Source of the DNA: Thermotalea metallivorans
GTDB lineage: Bacteria > Bacillota > Clostridia > Peptostreptococcales > Thermotaleaceae
DNA length: 59,058 nucleotides
Reading direction: 5' to 3'
NCBI RefSeq assembly: GCF_001562415.1
Contig: NZ_LOEE01000041.1
Location: 1-59,058 of the forward strand
Shown here: one piece after another, positions 37,241 to 45,185 of the stretch
How positions within the stretch are numbered: position 1 is the stretch's first letter
How the letters are laid out: the number at the start of each line of letters is the position of its first letter
Made by a program: the position numbers and the translations under genes
The notes under the pieces: generated by a model
Seen by the model: the letters and a program-made list of their open reading frames with translations, nothing else
The model's database searches: none
What the model was told of the DNA's origin: nothing

Positions 37241-37343
37241 CCCTTGAGATTTGGCTTCCTGCTCAGACCAGCGCCCCTTTTTCAAATAAAAAAACAAGGA
37301 AAAAAGCGGCTTTCTGATTCGGGACGAAGCCTAAATCTCAAGG
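37241..37343. repeat. Inverted-repeat element between two operon genes
   Basis: The arms cccttgagatttggcttc (37241-37258) and gaagcctaaatctcaaggg (37325-37343) are near-perfect inverted repeats around a 66-base centre. The left part recurs at 29130-29155. It resembles a very small inverted-repeat mobile unit (MITE-like). Confidence 0.7.
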
Positions 37344-37378
37344 GTACTTGCCTATCCCATAGCTTTTCTTTAACCTGA

Positions 37379-37402
37379 CCCTATCCCTTGCCGGGATAGG
37401 GG
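37379..37402. other. GC-rich hairpin after the NCS2 permease gene
   Basis: A perfect 9-bp stem ccctatccc/gggataggg with a 5-base loop lies just after the permease stop. There is no T run on the minus strand, so it is more likely an mRNA stabiliser or partial terminator. Confidence 0.5.
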
Positions 37403-37408
37403 ATCATT

Positions 37409-38734
37409 TTACTTCATAATAAATTTGAGAATAAACAGGACTGCCAAGACATACATGGCCACGGAAAGATCCTTTGTCCTGCCAGTGCAAATCTTCAAGA
37501 AAACATATGACAGAATACCGAATACGATCCCTTCTGCAATGCTGTAGGTCAAAGGCATCATAAGGATGGTCAGGAATGCCGGTATGGCCTCCGTAAAATC
37601 ATCCAGATTGATCTTCATGATAGGAGACATCATGAAGAGCCCCACCAGGATCAAGGCAGGAGCTGTTGCAGCACCGGGTACGATGGTGAGTATGGGAGAG
37701 AATAACAGGGCCAGCAAAAACAATATACCTGTGGTCAGGGCCGTCAGTCCTGTCTTTCCTCCCTCGGCCACACCTGCTGCACTTTCCACATAGGTTGTGA
37801 CCGTACTGGTACCTACGATGGCCCCAAAGGTCGTTCCTACGGCATCGGCAAACAGGGCTTGTTTTGCCCTAGGCAATCTTCCTTCACGGTCCAGCATCTC
37901 TGCCTTAGACGCTACCCCTACCAAAGTTCCCAGGGTATCAAAAAGATCTACAAACAAAAATGTAAACATGATCACAGCCATATCCAAGGTAAATACTTTG
38001 CTGAAATCAAATTTTAAGGCAATGGGTGCAATGGATGGAGGTGGACTGATAAAACCTGTGGGCATTGGTGTAACACCCATGGGAATCCCGATGATGGTTG
38101 TAGCGATAATCCCCAGCAATAGGGCTCCCTTTACATTCTTCGCTAAAAGAATTCCCGTAATAAGTATCCCGATCAGGGCCAGAAGCACTGTAGGACTGCT
38201 CATATCTCCTAAAGTCACCTTGGTTGCTTCGCTAGCTGCCACAATGCCGGCATTGGATAAACCAATAAAGGCAATAAACAACCCTATCCCTACACTTACG
38301 GCATGCTTGATGTTCATGGGCATGGAATTGATGATGGCTTCCCGTATATTGAAAAATGTCAACAGGATGAAGATAATCCCTTCAATAAAAACCGCTGTCA
38401 ATGCAAATTCCCACGAATAGCCCATGCCCAAAACAACAGTAAAGGCAAAAAATGCGTTTAATCCCATACCAGGTGCCAAAGCAAAAGGATAATTGGCATA
38501 GAAAGCCATAATGAATGTGGCCAAGGCTGCGGATAGACAGGTGGCCGTAAACAATGCCCCTTTATCCATTCCCGTAGCACTTAAGATGCCGGGATTTACA
38601 ATAATGATGTAGGCCATGGTCATAAAAGTGGTGATCCCGGCCATCACTTCTGTCTTTACGTTTGTCTTATGCTCTGCAAGCTTAAAGGTTTTCTGCAAAA
38701 ATCCGTCGTGCTGGGCTTTTACCTGTGCGTTCAT
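37409..38734 (-). CDS. NCS2-family purine permease (AzgA/PbuG type)
   Basis: A 441-residue membrane transporter with 12-14 helices, of the nucleobase:cation symporter-2 branch that imports hypoxanthine, guanine and adenine. Family motifs are visible: GITTFMTMAYIIIVNPGIL near residue 33, ALAPGMGLNAFFAF near 85, and VDLFDTLGTLVGVA near 265. GGGGG precedes the ATG. It lies between the divergent adenine deaminase and the aminopurine deaminase, supplying substrates for the operon. No purine riboswitch is visible in the 107-base leader. Confidence 0.93.
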   Translation of the reverse strand: MNAQVKAQHDGFLQKTFKLAEHKTNVKTEVMAGITTFMTMAYIIIVNPGILSATGMDKGALFTATCLSAALATFIMAFYANYPFALAPGMGLNAFFAFTVVLGMGYSWEFALTAVFIEGIIFILLTFFNIREAIINSMPMNIKHAVSVGIGLFIAFIGLSNAGIVAASEATKVTLGDMSSPTVLLALIGILITGILLAKNVKGALLLGIIATTIIGIPMGVTPMPTGFISPPPSIAPIALKFDFSKVFTLDMAVIMFTFLFVDLFDTLGTLVGVASKAEMLDREGRLPRAKQALFADAVGTTFGAIVGTSTVTTYVESAAGVAEGGKTGLTALTTGILFLLALLFSPILTIVPGAATAPALILVGLFMMSPIMKINLDDFTEAIPAFLTILMMPLTYSIAEGIVFGILSYVFLKICTGRTKDLSVAMYVLAVLFILKFIMK

Positions 38735-38841
38735 TTCTTTACCCCCTTCAGGTTTGCTTTTTTCCCTTTGAAAGAGAAAGCTTTTCCTGCCACCACTCCT
38801 TTCTTTTTTTTATTGGCTTATATTGTCTGGGGAAACTTGAT

Positions 38842-40653
38842 TTACTGTTTTACCGGGGGCAATACTTGAAAACGGTTGACGTCAATCAAACCTTTATCTG
38901 TAATTTTCCATTTGGGACTGGTGGATAAGGCTAAAAAAGATAAATGCATAAAAGGTGCATGGACCTTTCCCCCCAATTCGTTTTTTACTGTACGTTCCAA
39001 TGCTGCAATCCTTTCGCTCACTTCATGGGCTGTCAATTCATCCGTAATCAATCCCCCCACGGGAAGTCTTAAATCATGAATAATCCTCCCATTTTTTGCT
39101 ACGGCGATTCCTCCTCCCATTTGAATTACATGATTTACGGCAGCAACCATATCTTTGATATTTGTTCCTACCACAATAATATTATGGGTATCATGGGCCA
39201 CACTCTCGGCGAAAGCACCGGATTTTAATCCGAAACCTTTGACAAAAGCTTTTCCTATGTTGCCGTTTCTTCCATATCTTTCTACACAAGCGATATACAA
39301 TATATCCTTGCCCAGATCCGGCTGTACGATTCCCTTCTGTACATTGACCTCCACTTCCAGACATTCCGAAAGATTTTGATCCGGGATTAATTCAATGCAC
39401 CGGACAACAGCCTTTGTCCCATCCCCTTGAATATACAACGCTTCCTCTGATAGGGGCTTCCTTTTCACCGATTGTTTCACTGCATCAGGATAGGTATATT
39501 TGGGAATATCCAGCAGCAGTTTCCCTTGAAAGGCTGCCAGTTTTCCTTCCAGAAAAACACCTTCCACCACCATATGGTTTAGATCGCTAATAACAGCAAT
39601 ATCCGCCAGCTTTGCCGGTGCCAGACATCCTCTGTCCTCTAAGCCAAAATAGGTCGCCGGATTGATAGTCACCATTTGTATGGCTTCTATAGGGTCTACG
39701 CCCTGAGCAATGGTTCTTCGTACGATTTCATTCATATGTCCCAATTTCTCCAAATCCTCTGCCACCATATCATCCGTTGCCAGAATGCAACGTCTTGAAT
39801 CCAATCCTTCCTCCGTAACGGCCCGTATACACTCTGCCATATTTTTTTGAGTAGAACCCTCCCGCATGAATACATAAACTCCCTGTCGCAATTTTTCTAC
39901 ACATTCTTCCTTGGTAGTAGTTTCATGGCAGGAACATCTTCCCCCCGCAGCAATGATATGGGCCGCCAGTTCACGCCCAAACAGTTCTGGAGCATTTCCA
40001 TCCACTATCTTTCCTATACTCCTCCCATACATGGTGGATGCCACAAGATCTGTGATAATTTCGGGGGAATGGGTGTAAACATGCTTTGCATTGCTGAAAC
40101 CTTGGAGTTCACCAATGCCGATGACATTAGGATAATTCAAAATTTCCTCCATGTCCTTGGAAGTAATGTCATAGCCTGCTGTCTCGAGGCTGGGACAATC
40201 TGGAGTCAAGGCAGGCACTACCAGATGTACATGATTGGGTACAATACTGGCCTCCTCTGCCATCGCACGAATTCCTATGGGTCCTAAGGCATTTCCGATT
40301 TCATGGGGATCGGCGATTAAAGTAGTTGTGCCGGAAGGGATAGACAACCTGGAAAACTCAGAAATTGTCAGCATGCTACTTTCAAAATGCATATGGGAAT
40401 CAATAAAGCCGGGAGAGATATACTTTCCCTTCATGTCTAGAAGTATTGTATCCTCCCCAATCAATTCCTCTGCATCCCCTACCATCAAAATATATTTTCC
40501 TTTGATAGCCACATCCGCCACATAAACTTCTCTAGTCAGAACATTGATGACATTGCCTCCCCTTAAGACTATATCCGCATATCCATTGCCTCCCATGAGA
40601 ACATCGATCAGTCCCTTATACTCCATGGCCTTTTTTATATGGAACGCATCCAA
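38842..40653 (-). CDS. Divergent adenine deaminase-family protein, candidate 4-aminoimidazole deaminase
   Basis: A 603-residue amidohydrolase clearly related to adenine deaminase. H87 and H89 (SHMHFESS), E182, H243 (SCHE) and the D in TDD are kept. The strand-5 metal ligand, His in the DGHAP motif of the family (H195 in the neighbouring canonical enzyme), is Asn here: N220 in VDGNAPELFG. The SDHE motif is also altered to SCHE. A second copy with a changed active site in a microcompartment operon suggests a new substrate; 4-aminoimidazole is my inference. The start is a TTG at 40653, 7 bases after GGAGGGGG. Confidence 0.85.
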   Translation of the reverse strand: MDAFHIKKAMEYKGLIDVLMGGNGYADIVLRGGNVINVLTREVYVADVAIKGKYILMVGDAEELIGEDTILLDMKGKYISPGFIDSHMHFESSMLTISEFSRLSIPSGTTTLIADPHEIGNALGPIGIRAMAEEASIVPNHVHLVVPALTPDCPSLETAGYDITSKDMEEILNYPNVIGIGELQGFSNAKHVYTHSPEIITDLVASTMYGRSIGKIVDGNAPELFGRELAAHIIAAGGRCSCHETTTKEECVEKLRQGVYVFMREGSTQKNMAECIRAVTEEGLDSRRCILATDDMVAEDLEKLGHMNEIVRRTIAQGVDPIEAIQMVTINPATYFGLEDRGCLAPAKLADIAVISDLNHMVVEGVFLEGKLAAFQGKLLLDIPKYTYPDAVKQSVKRKPLSEEALYIQGDGTKAVVRCIELIPDQNLSECLEVEVNVQKGIVQPDLGKDILYIACVERYGRNGNIGKAFVKGFGLKSGAFAESVAHDTHNIIVVGTNIKDMVAAVNHVIQMGGGIAVAKNGRIIHDLRLPVGGLITDELTAHEVSERIAALERTVKNELGGKVHAPFMHLSFLALSTSPKWKITDKGLIDVNRFQVLPPVKQ

Positions 40654-40678
40654 TATCGATCCCCCTCCTTTTCTATGT

Positions 40679-40969
40679 TTATTCTCTTCTCCTCAGGAGA
40701 TCCTCATCAAGATCTATATTGTCTATAATCCCTACAATAGCTGCATCGATGGGGGACTGGGGCTTGTCTGCGGCATACCGGGCTGCCGTACCTGTTGTAA
40801 ATATCACAAGCTCTCCCATGCCCGCTCCCACCGTGTCCACAGCAATGATTGCATCCCCTTCCGGCTGGCCCTTGACATCCAGGGCCTGGGTAATCATCAG
40901 CTTATATCCTGTCAATCTTTCATCTTTTCTGGTAGCTACCACCGTTCCGATGATTTTTCCGATTTTCAT
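40679..40969 (-). CDS. EutN/CcmL-family microcompartment vertex protein
   Basis: A 96-residue pentamer-forming BMC-P shell protein that caps the corners of bacterial microcompartments. It begins MKIGKIIGTVVATRKDE and contains the VDTVGAGMGELVIFTTGTAAR segment (core GAGMGELV) that is diagnostic. Only one such gene is present in the window. It follows a putative flavoprotein gene by 22 bases and precedes the divergent deaminase gene by 25. Confidence 0.96.
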   Translation of the reverse strand: MKIGKIIGTVVATRKDERLTGYKLMITQALDVKGQPEGDAIIAVDTVGAGMGELVIFTTGTAARYAADKPQSPIDAAIVGIIDNIDLDEDLLRRRE

Positions 40970-40991
40970 AGTTTTTCCTCCCTATGGAGCC

Positions 40992-41798
40992 CTAAGGTCT
41001 GATCAATGCAATATTTTTTTGTTTTGCCGTATCCAGTGCCAAGGGCGTAACAACACTATTGGGGGACAGGTATATCCGATTTGTTTTTCCTACCATCGCC
41101 AATATATCCTTTTCTGTAATCACTTGTCTTTTTTTTAAATCTCCTGAAAAATGTAATTCCTGTTCCCCTTTTTCCCCTACATCAAAATTTTCATAGATCC
41201 CCGCCTCTGTGATTGCCTTCAGGCTGCACGGGTCCTCTACCATTCTGATACCGGCTTCTTTCAGAAATACTAGATTTTCTTCTGCTATCCTCAGGAGTCT
41301 GTCATTTTTTGAAGGTTTTCCTTGGAATAAGGTTACATCCTTCTCCCTTGCCAGTACTGGTTTTCCTTCCCACAATGCCTGCCAGATGAAACATGTTTCC
41401 ATCGTATCCTGAAGCCCTGCCCTTAACTTTGCCACTGTAAGCTGATTCAGGTTCAGTACAAGAAGAATGTCCATAGACGCTGCCTGTTCCAAGCACCGGT
41501 CCTTTTCCTCTTCCGTAAAAATAACCTGGGGATACAAAGCTCTTTGAAATTTCTCTTTTCCCAATTTTCTTTCTACCTCTTTGGACAGTGCGATCATCAG
41601 TTGGTACCCGTATCGTTTTAGCTGCCTTAAGGTATAAAATGTTTGCTCTATATCTTGGCTGTATCCCACAAAAATCACAAAAACCCGTCTGCCTTTTCCA
41701 CTTCGGCTGCTCCCCCGGTCAACTCCCTTATTTTCTTCTATCGTCATACGATCGGATATACCCGCCAGGATTTCTCTCACTAGAGAATTTTCTTTCAT
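40992..41798 (-). CDS. BMC-associated flavoprotein-like protein
   Basis: A 268-residue protein of uncertain function. Residues 4-18 could form a short amphipathic helix followed by a Gly/Ser-rich linker to about 36, a pattern found in cargo-targeting peptides. Residues 37-200 resemble the flavoprotein/UbiX fold (VFVIFVGYSQDIEQTF, then MDILLVLNLNQLTVAKLRAG). Residues 220-268 contain VITEKDILAM...TPLALDTAKQKNIAL (short motif TPLALDTA), a small module recurrent in BMC operon proteins such as EutT and EutQ relatives. It may bind FMN or prenyl-FMN, or be a shell-associated assembly factor. Confidence 0.65.
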   Translation of the reverse strand: MKENSLVREILAGISDRMTIEENKGVDRGSSRSGKGRRVFVIFVGYSQDIEQTFYTLRQLKRYGYQLMIALSKEVERKLGKEKFQRALYPQVIFTEEEKDRCLEQAASMDILLVLNLNQLTVAKLRAGLQDTMETCFIWQALWEGKPVLAREKDVTLFQGKPSKNDRLLRIAEENLVFLKEAGIRMVEDPCSLKAITEAGIYENFDVGEKGEQELHFSGDLKKRQVITEKDILAMVGKTNRIYLSPNSVVTPLALDTAKQKNIALIRP

Positions 41799-41879
41799 GG
41801 CAACACCCCTTCATACAGGATACGGTTCATACAGCACTGTCCCATAGCTCTTCTCCATTCCTTAGGCAAAATACAGCCG

Positions 41880-42155
41880 TTACTCCGACTTTAAAATAAC
41901 CCTTTCCACCTCTGCATGGGGCCTTGGAATAACATGGACGGAATGAAGCTCCCCCACGCTCCTTGCTGCCTCTGCACCTGCGTCGGTAGCAGCCTTTACT
42001 GCTCCCACATCTCCCCTTACCATCACCGTCACCAACCCATAACCAATCTTTTCATAGCCCACCAGGGTTACATTGGCTGCCTTTACCATGGCATCGGCCG
42101 CTTCGATAGCTCCCACCAAACCTTTTGTTTCAATCATACCTAATGCTTGACTCAT
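41880..42155 (-). CDS. BMC-H shell protein, pore motif GYG
   Basis: A 91-residue hexamer-forming shell protein of the PduA/EutM type ([21 protein letters not shown]). The pore loop reads KIGYGLV, where the common version is KIGSGLV, so a tyrosine may narrow the pore. The C-terminal RPHAEVE segment is standard. GGAGG precedes the ATG. It lies 3 bases downstream of a second BMC-H gene. Confidence 0.96.
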   Translation of the reverse strand: MSQALGMIETKGLVGAIEAADAMVKAANVTLVGYEKIGYGLVTVMVRGDVGAVKAATDAGAEAARSVGELHSVHVIPRPHAEVERVILKSE

Positions 42156-42157
42156 CC

Positions 42158-42481
42158 TTATTCCTCCTTTTTTTCTTCCTTCTTCAAATTTTTTTCAAAC
42201 TTTTTGATCAATTGATCTACTTCCTCATGGGGTCGTGGAATAACTCTGGCAGCCAGAACTTTTCCTACTCTTCCCCCGGCCGCAGCACCTGCATTGACTG
42301 CAGCCTGTACGGCAGCCACTTCCCCCACAACCTGTATCGCCACACTGACAGCCTTTCCTGCCCCGATTACCTTCTCATACCCCACAAGAGTCACGTCGGC
42401 AGTCTTGCATGCCGCATCCAAGGCAGTAACCGCCGCCGTCAGCCCTACCGTTTCAATAAGCCCCAAAGCTGTGCCTTTCAT
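42158..42481 (-). CDS. BMC-H shell protein, pore motif GAG, charged tail
   Basis: A 107-residue BMC-H protein with pore loop VIGAGKAV and a Lys/Glu-rich C-terminal extension ([15 protein letters not shown]) absent from the neighbouring copies. The extension may face the lumen or cytoplasm and bind cargo. The ATG at 42481 has GGAGG upstream; an in-frame start six codons earlier lacks a site. Confidence 0.94.
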   Translation of the reverse strand: MKGTALGLIETVGLTAAVTALDAACKTADVTLVGYEKVIGAGKAVSVAIQVVGEVAAVQAAVNAGAAAGGRVGKVLAARVIPRPHEEVDQLIKKFEKNLKKEEKKEE

Positions 42482-42537
42482 TTCACACCTCCTGCCCAAT
42501 AGTACCTGTCATTTGCCCTACGGAAGCCACCTCTTCC

Positions 42538-42849
42538 TCACTTCCGGTTTTTCAGATACAGACTGCCGTACTCCTGCAAAGTCATCAGACCCTTTTTCCT
42601 TATTTTTTCCCGAACTTCCGTCCTTTTGTTTTCCCCCTGGAAGTAGCCCAGATACTCCTCCCATTGTAAAGGTTTTGCACTCGTGTTCCCATGGGCATCC
42701 CTGCCCTTCATTTCTTTATGAATCAATTCTTTAAGGAGGGTTTCATATTTTCCGTCAAGAATTACAGAATGATCGCCATTTCCTCCTGATTTCTTCTCCA
42801 TTTTGTTGGCAATATTCCCTAGGATTGACTTTGCCAATGGATTTGCCAT
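42538..42849 (-). CDS. Unknown 103-residue BMC-operon protein with a targeting-peptide-like N-terminus
   Basis: I do not recognise this family. Residues 3-18 (NPLAKSILGNIANKME) form an amphipathic helix with Leu, Ile and Ala on one face. A Gly/Ser-rich linker follows (SGGNGD), then a charged helical domain with an LQWEEYLGYF segment and a basic C-terminus. A short N-terminal helix plus flexible linker is the layout of encapsulation peptides that tether cargo to the shell. The gene is flanked by BMC-H genes with gaps of 18 and 56 bases. It could be a scaffold that recruits one of the pathway enzymes. GGGGTG precedes the ATG. Confidence 0.75.
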   Translation of the reverse strand: MANPLAKSILGNIANKMEKKSGGNGDHSVILDGKYETLLKELIHKEMKGRDAHGNTSAKPLQWEEYLGYFQGENKRTEVREKIRKKGLMTLQEYGSLYLKNRK

Positions 42850-42866
42850 AGCAACACCCCGTTCAG

Positions 42867-43154
42867 CTATTTAAGAATTTTTGATACCTCATCATGGGGC
42901 CGGGGAATTACATTAGTAGAAATCACTTCAGCCAAGTGTCCTGCTGAAGCCATGGCATTTTCAACAGCTGCCTTTACAGCTGCCACCTCTCCTTCTACCA
43001 CTACGGAAACAATTCCCGAACCCACAAAATGAAAATCTACAATTTTTACGCTGGCCGCCTTCACCATGGCATCGGCTGCTTGGACGGCCGCCAACATACT
43101 CCTTACTTCAAATATCCCTAAGGCTTGTTTCATACCTTGGACCACCTTTTCCAT
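42867..43154 (-). CDS. BMC-H shell protein, pore motif GSG
   Basis: A 95-residue BMC-H protein (KQALGIFEVRSMLAAVQAAD) with pore loop HFVGSGIV and a standard C-terminal RPHDEV segment. An alternative start seven codons in would give the more typical short N-terminus; both have weak ribosome binding sites. It is the first shell gene in the direction of transcription, 74 bases after UbiD. Confidence 0.94.
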   Translation of the reverse strand: MEKVVQGMKQALGIFEVRSMLAAVQAADAMVKAASVKIVDFHFVGSGIVSVVVEGEVAAVKAAVENAMASAGHLAEVISTNVIPRPHDEVSKILK

Positions 43155-43228
43155 TTCTAATTTGTCCTTGCATCGATCCTACCCAACCACTTTTTCCCAT
43201 GGTACAGCTTTCCCGTTGTTCCCTATCA

Positions 43229-44581
43229 TCATCCCCCATGGGGGAAATATTTTTTGATATCTATGTTCTCATACTGAGGAATTCGTGCCCGTTGAAACCG
43301 CAATCCTTCTTCTCCTAAAGGCTTGGTGGCATCCATGCCCATTTTGTCCGTTACACCCCGGATATGATGGGAGGGATCTAATCCTGATCCCAATGCCCCC
43401 GGGATAATGATCACATCCCTAGAAGCCTGAACTCTGGTGGCTACGGCCAATTCCACGTCATCTCGATCAAAGATGTCAATGTCTTCATCCACCACCACCA
43501 CATGTTTGAGGTCTTTGCTGCTGCTGAGGGCTCCGATCAGGGCACTCTTCCCGTCGCCCTCCGCTGTTTTGTGAATAGAAACCACAGCATGAAAACGACA
43601 ACCTCCTCCTATGGTAACATTTACGTCCCTTACATCTGCCATTCTTTTCACATCACTGTACAACTCCAGTTCCCTAATCATGCCGTTGGAAAGGTGTTCC
43701 TCCCTACAGGGAAAAGTCGTTTGAAAGATAGGATTGTTTCGATGCATCACGGTCTTTATTTCAATGATAGGATGACTTCCCCTGGGTCCGTAATAGCCCA
43801 TCAATTCTCCGAAAGGTCCTTCCCATTCCCGTTGATGGGGCGACATAACCCCCTCAAGTACAAACTCCGCATGGGCAGGTACTTCCAAATCAACACTATG
43901 GCATTTCACCAGTTCCAAGGGCTCCCCACGCAAGGCACTGTCAACCTCGTATTTATCAACACCATAGGTTTCACTACTGATTTGTGAGGCTAATAAGAGG
44001 GAATAATCATAACCTAGGACAATAGCCACTTCCAAAGCTTTATCTTGCTTTTCCAAACTTTCAAACTGCCTTGTCAGCATGGGCGATGCAATCAAAGCGC
44101 TGATTTTGTTTCCTCCGTTGATCTGAAATCTCCGTACGGAAATATATCTTTTTCCGTTCTCTGGGTCTTTTACCACCATGATGCCCGCCGTGATAAAGCT
44201 GGAAGAATCCTTTTCATGAAAAGTAGGGATCGGCATCAGGCTTGGCAGATCAATATTCCTCGTAATAAGATTTTCCGTTACAGGACCGCCCTTTAAAAGC
44301 CTGGCAGGCTTCGGACGGGCAATGGCATCGGCAATCCGCTGGAACCTCTCTTGATGTTCCATTTGAAGCATTTCATAATAAATCTGCCGATTGCCGAATA
44401 ATCCCCCTACGATAGGGATTTTGCTCCCTTTCACTTTGTTGAATAATATGGGCTGCTCATTTTTAAAATACTTCAGCACTGCCCCCAATTCAAATTTAGG
44501 ATCCACCGGTACATTGCAAACCATCAGGTATCCCTTTTGTTCCAGTTTTTCCAAACTGGCCCTAAGCATTTGACGCTCCAT
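43229..44581 (-). CDS. UbiD-family decarboxylase, candidate 4-amino-5-imidazolecarboxylate decarboxylase
   Basis: A 450-residue prenyl-FMN-dependent decarboxylase of the UbiD family. The paired glutamates E254 and E259 in EWEGPFGELMGYYG match the catalytic E-x4-E of characterised members, and R150/R151 in ISVRRFQI fits the catalytic Arg. UbiD enzymes decarboxylate unsaturated or aromatic acids, including heteroaromatic ones. In this operon the likely substrate is 4-amino-5-imidazolecarboxylate; that is inference. The ATG at 44581 has GGAGGGGGGAG upstream. UbiX, which makes the cofactor, is 19 bases upstream. Confidence 0.93.
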   Translation of the reverse strand: MERQMLRASLEKLEQKGYLMVCNVPVDPKFELGAVLKYFKNEQPILFNKVKGSKIPIVGGLFGNRQIYYEMLQMEHQERFQRIADAIARPKPARLLKGGPVTENLITRNIDLPSLMPIPTFHEKDSSSFITAGIMVVKDPENGKRYISVRRFQINGGNKISALIASPMLTRQFESLEKQDKALEVAIVLGYDYSLLLASQISSETYGVDKYEVDSALRGEPLELVKCHSVDLEVPAHAEFVLEGVMSPHQREWEGPFGELMGYYGPRGSHPIIEIKTVMHRNNPIFQTTFPCREEHLSNGMIRELELYSDVKRMADVRDVNVTIGGGCRFHAVVSIHKTAEGDGKSALIGALSSSKDLKHVVVVDEDIDIFDRDDVELAVATRVQASRDVIIIPGALGSGLDPSHHIRGVTDKMGMDATKPLGEEGLRFQRARIPQYENIDIKKYFPHGG

Positions 44582-44600
44582 CTCCCCCCTCCTTTCTTCC

Positions 44601-45158
44601 TTAATCTTCACCCCATCTTTTGCATAAGTGATGGTCTATGCCCATTTGATCCAGCATCCGCCCCACCATTATATGGACAAGATCTCCAATGGTTTGAGGC
44701 TGGTGATAAAAGCCAGGGGCAGCAGGCATAATTTTTACCCCGATTCTTGCCAATTTCAGCATATTTTCCAGATGAATGACACTGAGGGGTGTCTCCCGCG
44801 GTAAAAGGATAAGCTTTCTGCCCTCCTTTATGGTAACATCCGCTGCTCTGGTAACCAGATTATTGGATATGCCGTTGGCGATTGCCCCCAAGGTATTCAT
44901 AGAACAGGGGACGATAATCATGCCATCTGCCTTGAAAGAACCGCTAGCAATGGGTGCCGCCAAATCGTAATTATCATGGTGGTAAGCCGCCAGGCTTTTC
45001 AATTCTTCCAACCGGATCCCGCATTCATGTTCCACAACATATTCACCCATTCTGGATACAACCAAGTGTGTCTCTATCTTCAATTGTTCCAGCGCCTTCA
45101 GCAGTGCAACCCCATAGATTGCACAGCTACCGCCGGTAATTCCTACGATAAATCTCAT
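44601..45158 (-). CDS. ubiX: UbiX-family flavin prenyltransferase
   Basis: A 185-residue enzyme that joins a prenyl group to FMN to make the UbiD cofactor. The N-terminal GITGGSCAIYGV FMN loop, the CSMNTLGAIANGISNNLVTRAADV segment (core CSMNTLGAIA) and the LLPRETPLS motif are all diagnostic. The ATG at 45158 has AGAGGG upstream. It is placed directly before its presumed partner decarboxylase. Confidence 0.95.
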   Translation of the reverse strand: MRFIVGITGGSCAIYGVALLKALEQLKIETHLVVSRMGEYVVEHECGIRLEELKSLAAYHHDNYDLAAPIASGSFKADGMIIVPCSMNTLGAIANGISNNLVTRAADVTIKEGRKLILLPRETPLSVIHLENMLKLARIGVKIMPAAPGFYHQPQTIGDLVHIMVGRMLDQMGIDHHLCKRWGED

Positions 45159-45185
45159 GCTGTCAATCCCTCTTTTCTTCTGCAA

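Noticed and set aside
38735..38841. A purine riboswitch before the NCS2 permease gene
   Set aside because: None of the conserved loop and junction sequences of the purine aptamer are present in the short leader.
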